This document shows, in pieces, positions 1 through 64,000 of a stretch of DNA of 64,000 bases. The stretch's first letter is position 1. Each line of letters begins with the position of its first letter. The notes under the pieces are model-generated. The model had not been told where the DNA came from. It saw only the letters and a list, made by a program, of their open reading frames with translations, and did no database searches. Origin of the DNA: Macrotis lagotis. Lineage: Eukaryota; Chordata; Mammalia; Peramelemorphia; Peramelidae. Where the stretch lies: NCBI RefSeq assembly GCF_037893015.1, contig NC_133660.1, positions 166,782,363-166,846,362 of the forward strand. Reading direction: 5' to 3'. A program made the translations under genes and the position numbers.

Positions 1-10262
<10,262 letters not shown>

Positions 10263-11240
10263 ATGGTGCTATAACTACCAGTTCCCTAATGCCAGAGCAC
10301 AAGGAAAAATGGTGCCTTGTGCAGAATATTTATTTTGCACATAGATAAACAATTTATTTGGCTTATTCCAGAAACACACCAGGCCTTTAACTGAGGAGCA
10401 TCCACACCAAAAGTGTGACTTATTCTCCAGCTATGATAACAACCTTACAGATAGTAACTACAAACTACAAAAAGACAGCTCTTCAAAGATTCACACTTTC
10501 AAGGGGAAGAATTGTCAGTTGGAAGAAGCCAGTGGTGCCAATGGAGGTTAAGATTCAGACAGGATTAGAAATGGTGACATCATGCAGAGGAATGCCCTAG
10601 CATCTTCTCATCTCATTGTTTTCTCAGGCCTGGAGCTCACAGCCTCATCTTGAAAACAGGCATTAAAAGAAGAAAGAGCCCAAATCATCTAAGTCACCAT
10701 TGTTGGAATCATTTTCAATATTATTAAGCATTCTTCAATACTTAGGTGATGTTGTATGGCTACAAGTGATATAGTAACCTATTCTTCAAATAATTAATAT
10801 TCAAAATAATTCAAATAATCAAATAATTGTGTATCATCTGAATGAAATGGAGCGACATGTAGTAGTCATGAATAGACAGCAACATAGTGTTATTGAAGAA
10901 TTGCATAGAGTATTTTCAGAGACCAGTCACATAGTAAGAAAGAGGAATGGATAATCTTTATACTCCACTGGCTTCTCTTCAGTGTCAAGAGATCTAGATG
11001 TCTACAGAAAATTGGGTGAGACTCTATGAGAAAATTCAGTAGGAGGATATGTATCTGAGTTGGATAGGACCAGGAGGCATTCTTGGGTTTCATGGTCCAA
11101 GGGATTGTCCACATGGATAAGATTACAGGTCCATTGAAGTATTATGTGTTATCACAATCCAAATAATTTACATTCTGTACATATTGTAAATATATACATA
11201 TATATATAAAGTTATATATTTATAAGAAATGAGTTCTCTT
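10263..11240 (+). other. TEC: probable TEC 3' untranslated region
   Basis: Non-repetitive sequence directly after the TEC stop, ending before an L2-like repeat begins near 11.43 kb. It carries AU-rich stretches (ATTTA in tatttattttg and aatttatttgg just after the stop) that could affect mRNA stability. No canonical AATAAA is clear in it. TATAAA-type hexamers near 11200-11210 are the best candidates for the end. The right limit is inferred. Confidence 0.45.
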
Positions 11241-11439
11241 TTTGATTTAAAAGTAAAAGAATTTCTTTTTCCAGTTTCAGCGCTTTCACTTCTTTTCCCT
11301 GTCTCCAAGATTCACTATTTTTCCCCTCCAGTGGAAGTAGCATTATTAATATCATACACTGTTTCCTTCATTTCCATTATAGAAATAGGCATTCTGAGGG
11401 ATGCAAAGAGATTTAAGTGTCCCTGCACTGAAGACCCTT

Positions 11440-12245
11440 TTTCTCTGCCATTCCTCACCCTTTTATCTATATCTTTTTTCCCTTTACTTCTAAATTCTTA
11501 CTGTCCTTTACACTTTCTATTTCTGTTTCTTTATTCCACATTCTTAAATCCCCTGCAATCCACTTTCCAACCTCACCCTTCTACTGAGTCTGTTTTCCTC
11601 AAAGACTGCCAATGATCTCTTTATTGCTATGTCTGATAATCTTTTCTCACCTTGCTATTTCACAGCTTTGTTAACTGTCTATGTTTACCTGAAACTAGTC
11701 CTCCTCTCAGCTCCTCCAGGATACTATTTTCCTTGATTTCTCTGATATGGATCTCTCCTATGTTTTTTTTCCTACCTAGATGCCTCTGCCTTCTCATTCT
11801 CTTTTGCTTATTTCACATCAATGTTTTACTCCTGAAGCACAATTACAACCTCGGTTTTGTTTTTTTTTTTGTGCTGGATCCTATTCTCTCTCCTCTAATA
11901 TTCTCCCCTTTGCTTATCTCATATACTCCCTTGAATTCAATTATCAATTTCAGACAATTGATAATACTGTCTCTGTCTTTGTCTCTCCCCATCTCTTTCT
12001 TTCTCTCTCTGTTTCTCACACACACACACATACACATTCACACATACATCTAGTAATTTCTGTATAGCACTCCCCCACTCCAGTCTCTCTCTTGAGCTTC
12101 AAATTTTCCCTAATGAAATGTTTGTCTTCTCCCATTAGAATATAAGCTCCATGAGGACAGGGCATTCTTTTTTGCTTGCGTTTGTATCCTTAGCATTTAG
12201 TATAGTGCTTGGTATATAGTAAGTGCACAGTGATTATTTTCTTCC
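11440..12245 (+). mobile_element. L2-like LINE, 3' part
   Basis: Pyrimidine-rich reading-frame relic (ctactgagtctgttttcctc, actgccaatgatctctttat) and a 3' end with gaatataagctccatgagga, cttagcatttagtatagtgc and tagtaagtgcacag. Both are L2 signatures. Long open frames here are composition effects. Confidence 0.6.
12016..12040. repeat. (CA)n microsatellite
   Basis: Short CA run inside the L2-like relic. Confidence 0.85.
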
Positions 12246-12399
12246 TTTTTGTTGTTGATTTTTTTATAGTCCCACATCACTAACTGCCTGCTGGGTGTCT
12301 CCACATGACTCATCATTCTCCCAGTCCATAATAACACCTAATGGTGGTTTTCCCAAAAGAGTCAGACAGACCAGTAGGGATAAAATAATAGACCTCTAT

Positions 12400-12535
12400 T
12401 AAGGTGTGTTTTAACTCAACCATCTAGTACTTATAAAGTGCCAACTCTGGGGCAGGTCTTGTGTTAACTGCTTGAAATATAAAGGAAAAAATGAAATGGT
12501 CCCTGCTTTTAAGCAACTTACATGTAATCAGTGGA
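12400..12535 (+). repeat. dispersed ancient repeat of the 'catttattaagcacctact' type
   Basis: Degenerate copy of a repeat with the pattern tgccaactctggggcagg, ggtccctgcttttaagcaac. Related pieces lie at 25915, 27120, 28300, 39330 and 63610. Confidence 0.4.
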
Positions 12536-12639
12536 AGACTCAATGTCTAATATGAGACATCAAGGATTGAGGGCACGAAAAAGATTAGAGCAGTCAACAA
12601 TACAATCAAGGAGGCTGTATCACAATGGCTCAAATACAC

Positions 12640-12935
12640 TACTTTTCTAGCCTTATTTTTACATCAATCTTATTTATTATTATTTATTACCAATCTTATT
12701 ATCTTATTTTCTGAATCTGACATGCCATGTCCATCCTCATTTTTGCCTTTCATAGTCCTTTGCTTCCTTAAGTCCAGGTACTCAGTGCAGGTACCACTTA
12801 TTCTATTGAGCTTTCCCCAACCCCAGCTAGAGTATTTTGTCTAGATCTTAAGTCTCTACCTTGTATCATTTTTTTTTTGTACGTGTCATACCCATCTAGT
12901 AAATTGAAATCTGGGATAAAGGTGTGGTCTCCATT
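12640..12935 (+). mobile_element. possible L2-like 3' relic
   Basis: Block with ccttaagtccaggtactcag and ttgagctttccccaac, like the L2 3' region after its reading frame. Weak. Confidence 0.3.
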
Positions 12936-12959
12936 GGAATTAACTTTTCTCATTCAACC

Positions 12960-13147
12960 TGTGTACTAGTGATTAGCAGCATTCATTTGGTAATTGAAGG
13001 AAGAGGAAAGTCTGTATTAGGACATTCTATAGCTGTGCTCTTGTCTCCCCACCAAAATCATGAGCTCTTCCCAGAATTGGGGTGAGGGTGTTGTTTTCTC
13101 ATTTATTTAATTTTTCTTTTTACCCATAAGCCAACTGAGAAAAAAGG
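12960..13147 (+). promoter_or_regulatory. TXK: possible TXK promoter / 5'UTR
   Basis: Sequence just upstream of the candidate first exon, not recognisably repetitive. At 12996-13010 a purine run (gaaggaagaggaaag) contains two GGAA cores of the ETS/PU.1 type common in TATA-less haematopoietic promoters. No CpG island and no convincing TATA box are seen. It depends on the exon call. Confidence 0.3.
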
Positions 13148-63600
<50,453 letters not shown>

Positions 63601-63904
63601 TGTCTCTGTAATTGAAAACCATTTATTGCATACCTACTGTGTGTAAGACACTGTTCTAGGTGCTAAAAAACTTTAAATTATTTTTTAATTAATTAATTTT
63701 TAATTAATGAAAATTTATTTTCTTTCTTTCATCTTTCACCACTGAAAAGAAAAAAAAAACAACAAATATTCCTAGTCAGGCAAGACAATTTCCCACATTG
63801 ACCATAACCAAAAAAATTTAAATTTCATTCTGCACTCTGAGTCTATCACTAATCTGTTGGAAGATGGGTAGTGTTGCTATCATTGACAAAAGACTCTTTT
63901 AAAT

Positions 63905-64000
63905 TAAATTTTTTTTATTTTTAATATTTTTTTTAAATGTTGAGTTCCAAATTCTCTCCCACCTTCTGACTACTTCCTTCACCCATTGAGAAGACAAACA
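63905..64000 (-). mobile_element. LINE-1 3' end, reverse, cut by window edge
   Basis: gttgagttccaaattctctc, ccttcacccattgagaagac: the reverse of an L1 3'UTR. Confidence 0.6.

Noticed and set aside
11229-12067. Long plus-strand frames rich in Leu, Ser and Phe
   Set aside because: Pyrimidine-rich L2 relic and a CA repeat. No codon signature or conserved domain.

Overview
The window is vertebrate, intron-rich, CpG-poor nuclear DNA. It is crowded with the SINEs and LINEs typical of marsupials: many tRNA-headed SINEs beginning gggcagctaggtgg, two of them L1-tailed or RTE-tailed classes, plus marsupial L1 3' ends, RTE/BovB-like, L2, CR1/L3 and MIR relics. The freshest SINE subfamily (gataaagc, ctgggttcaaatcc, ggtctcaga) looks most like an Australian, perhaps dasyurid-type, marsupial, but that last step is recollection of repeat types, not a search.

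Only two protein-coding genes are visible, both on the + strand and head to tail. They are the tandem TEC-family tyrosine kinases TEC and TXK, in the same order as in other mammals. TEC enters at the left edge in mid kinase domain (at its glycine loop) and runs in six exons to a stop codon at 10260-10262. Its probable 3'UTR extends to about 11.2 kb. TXK probably starts only about 2.9 kb further on, with a tiny first coding exon at 13148-13157. It then has an 18.8 kb intron and encodes a cysteine string, a proline-rich segment, SH3, SH2 and most of a kinase domain. It leaves the window after the exon at 62452-62570, with the last two kinase exons outside. The TXK pieces in view total 1,345 coding bases. 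Adding two exons of TEC-like length would give about 528 residues, close to human TXK (527).

The kinase halves of the two genes share identical exon lengths and phases (217, 65 and 119 bases), as expected of an old tandem duplication. Both kinases act downstream of antigen and cytokine receptors at the inner face of the plasma membrane, phosphorylating substrates such as PLC-gamma. TEC reaches the membrane through a PH domain (outside this window) and TXK through its palmitoylated cysteine string.

The most striking protein-level observation is in TXK. The hinge cysteine conserved in all five human TEC-family kinases (BTK Cys481, TXK Cys350) is read here as serine ([10 protein letters not shown]). 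TEC in the same window keeps that cysteine and adds a second one two residues before it.

The rest is intronic or intergenic and mostly repeats. Points of interest there are an internal L1 ORF2 fragment with target-site duplications inside a MIR, a 440-base element nested in an L1, two LINE/SINE pairs sharing 3' tails, a 330-base direct repeat near 15.7 and 16.8 kb, and several local tandem duplications. No new gene system, CRISPR array, tRNA or rRNA gene was found.
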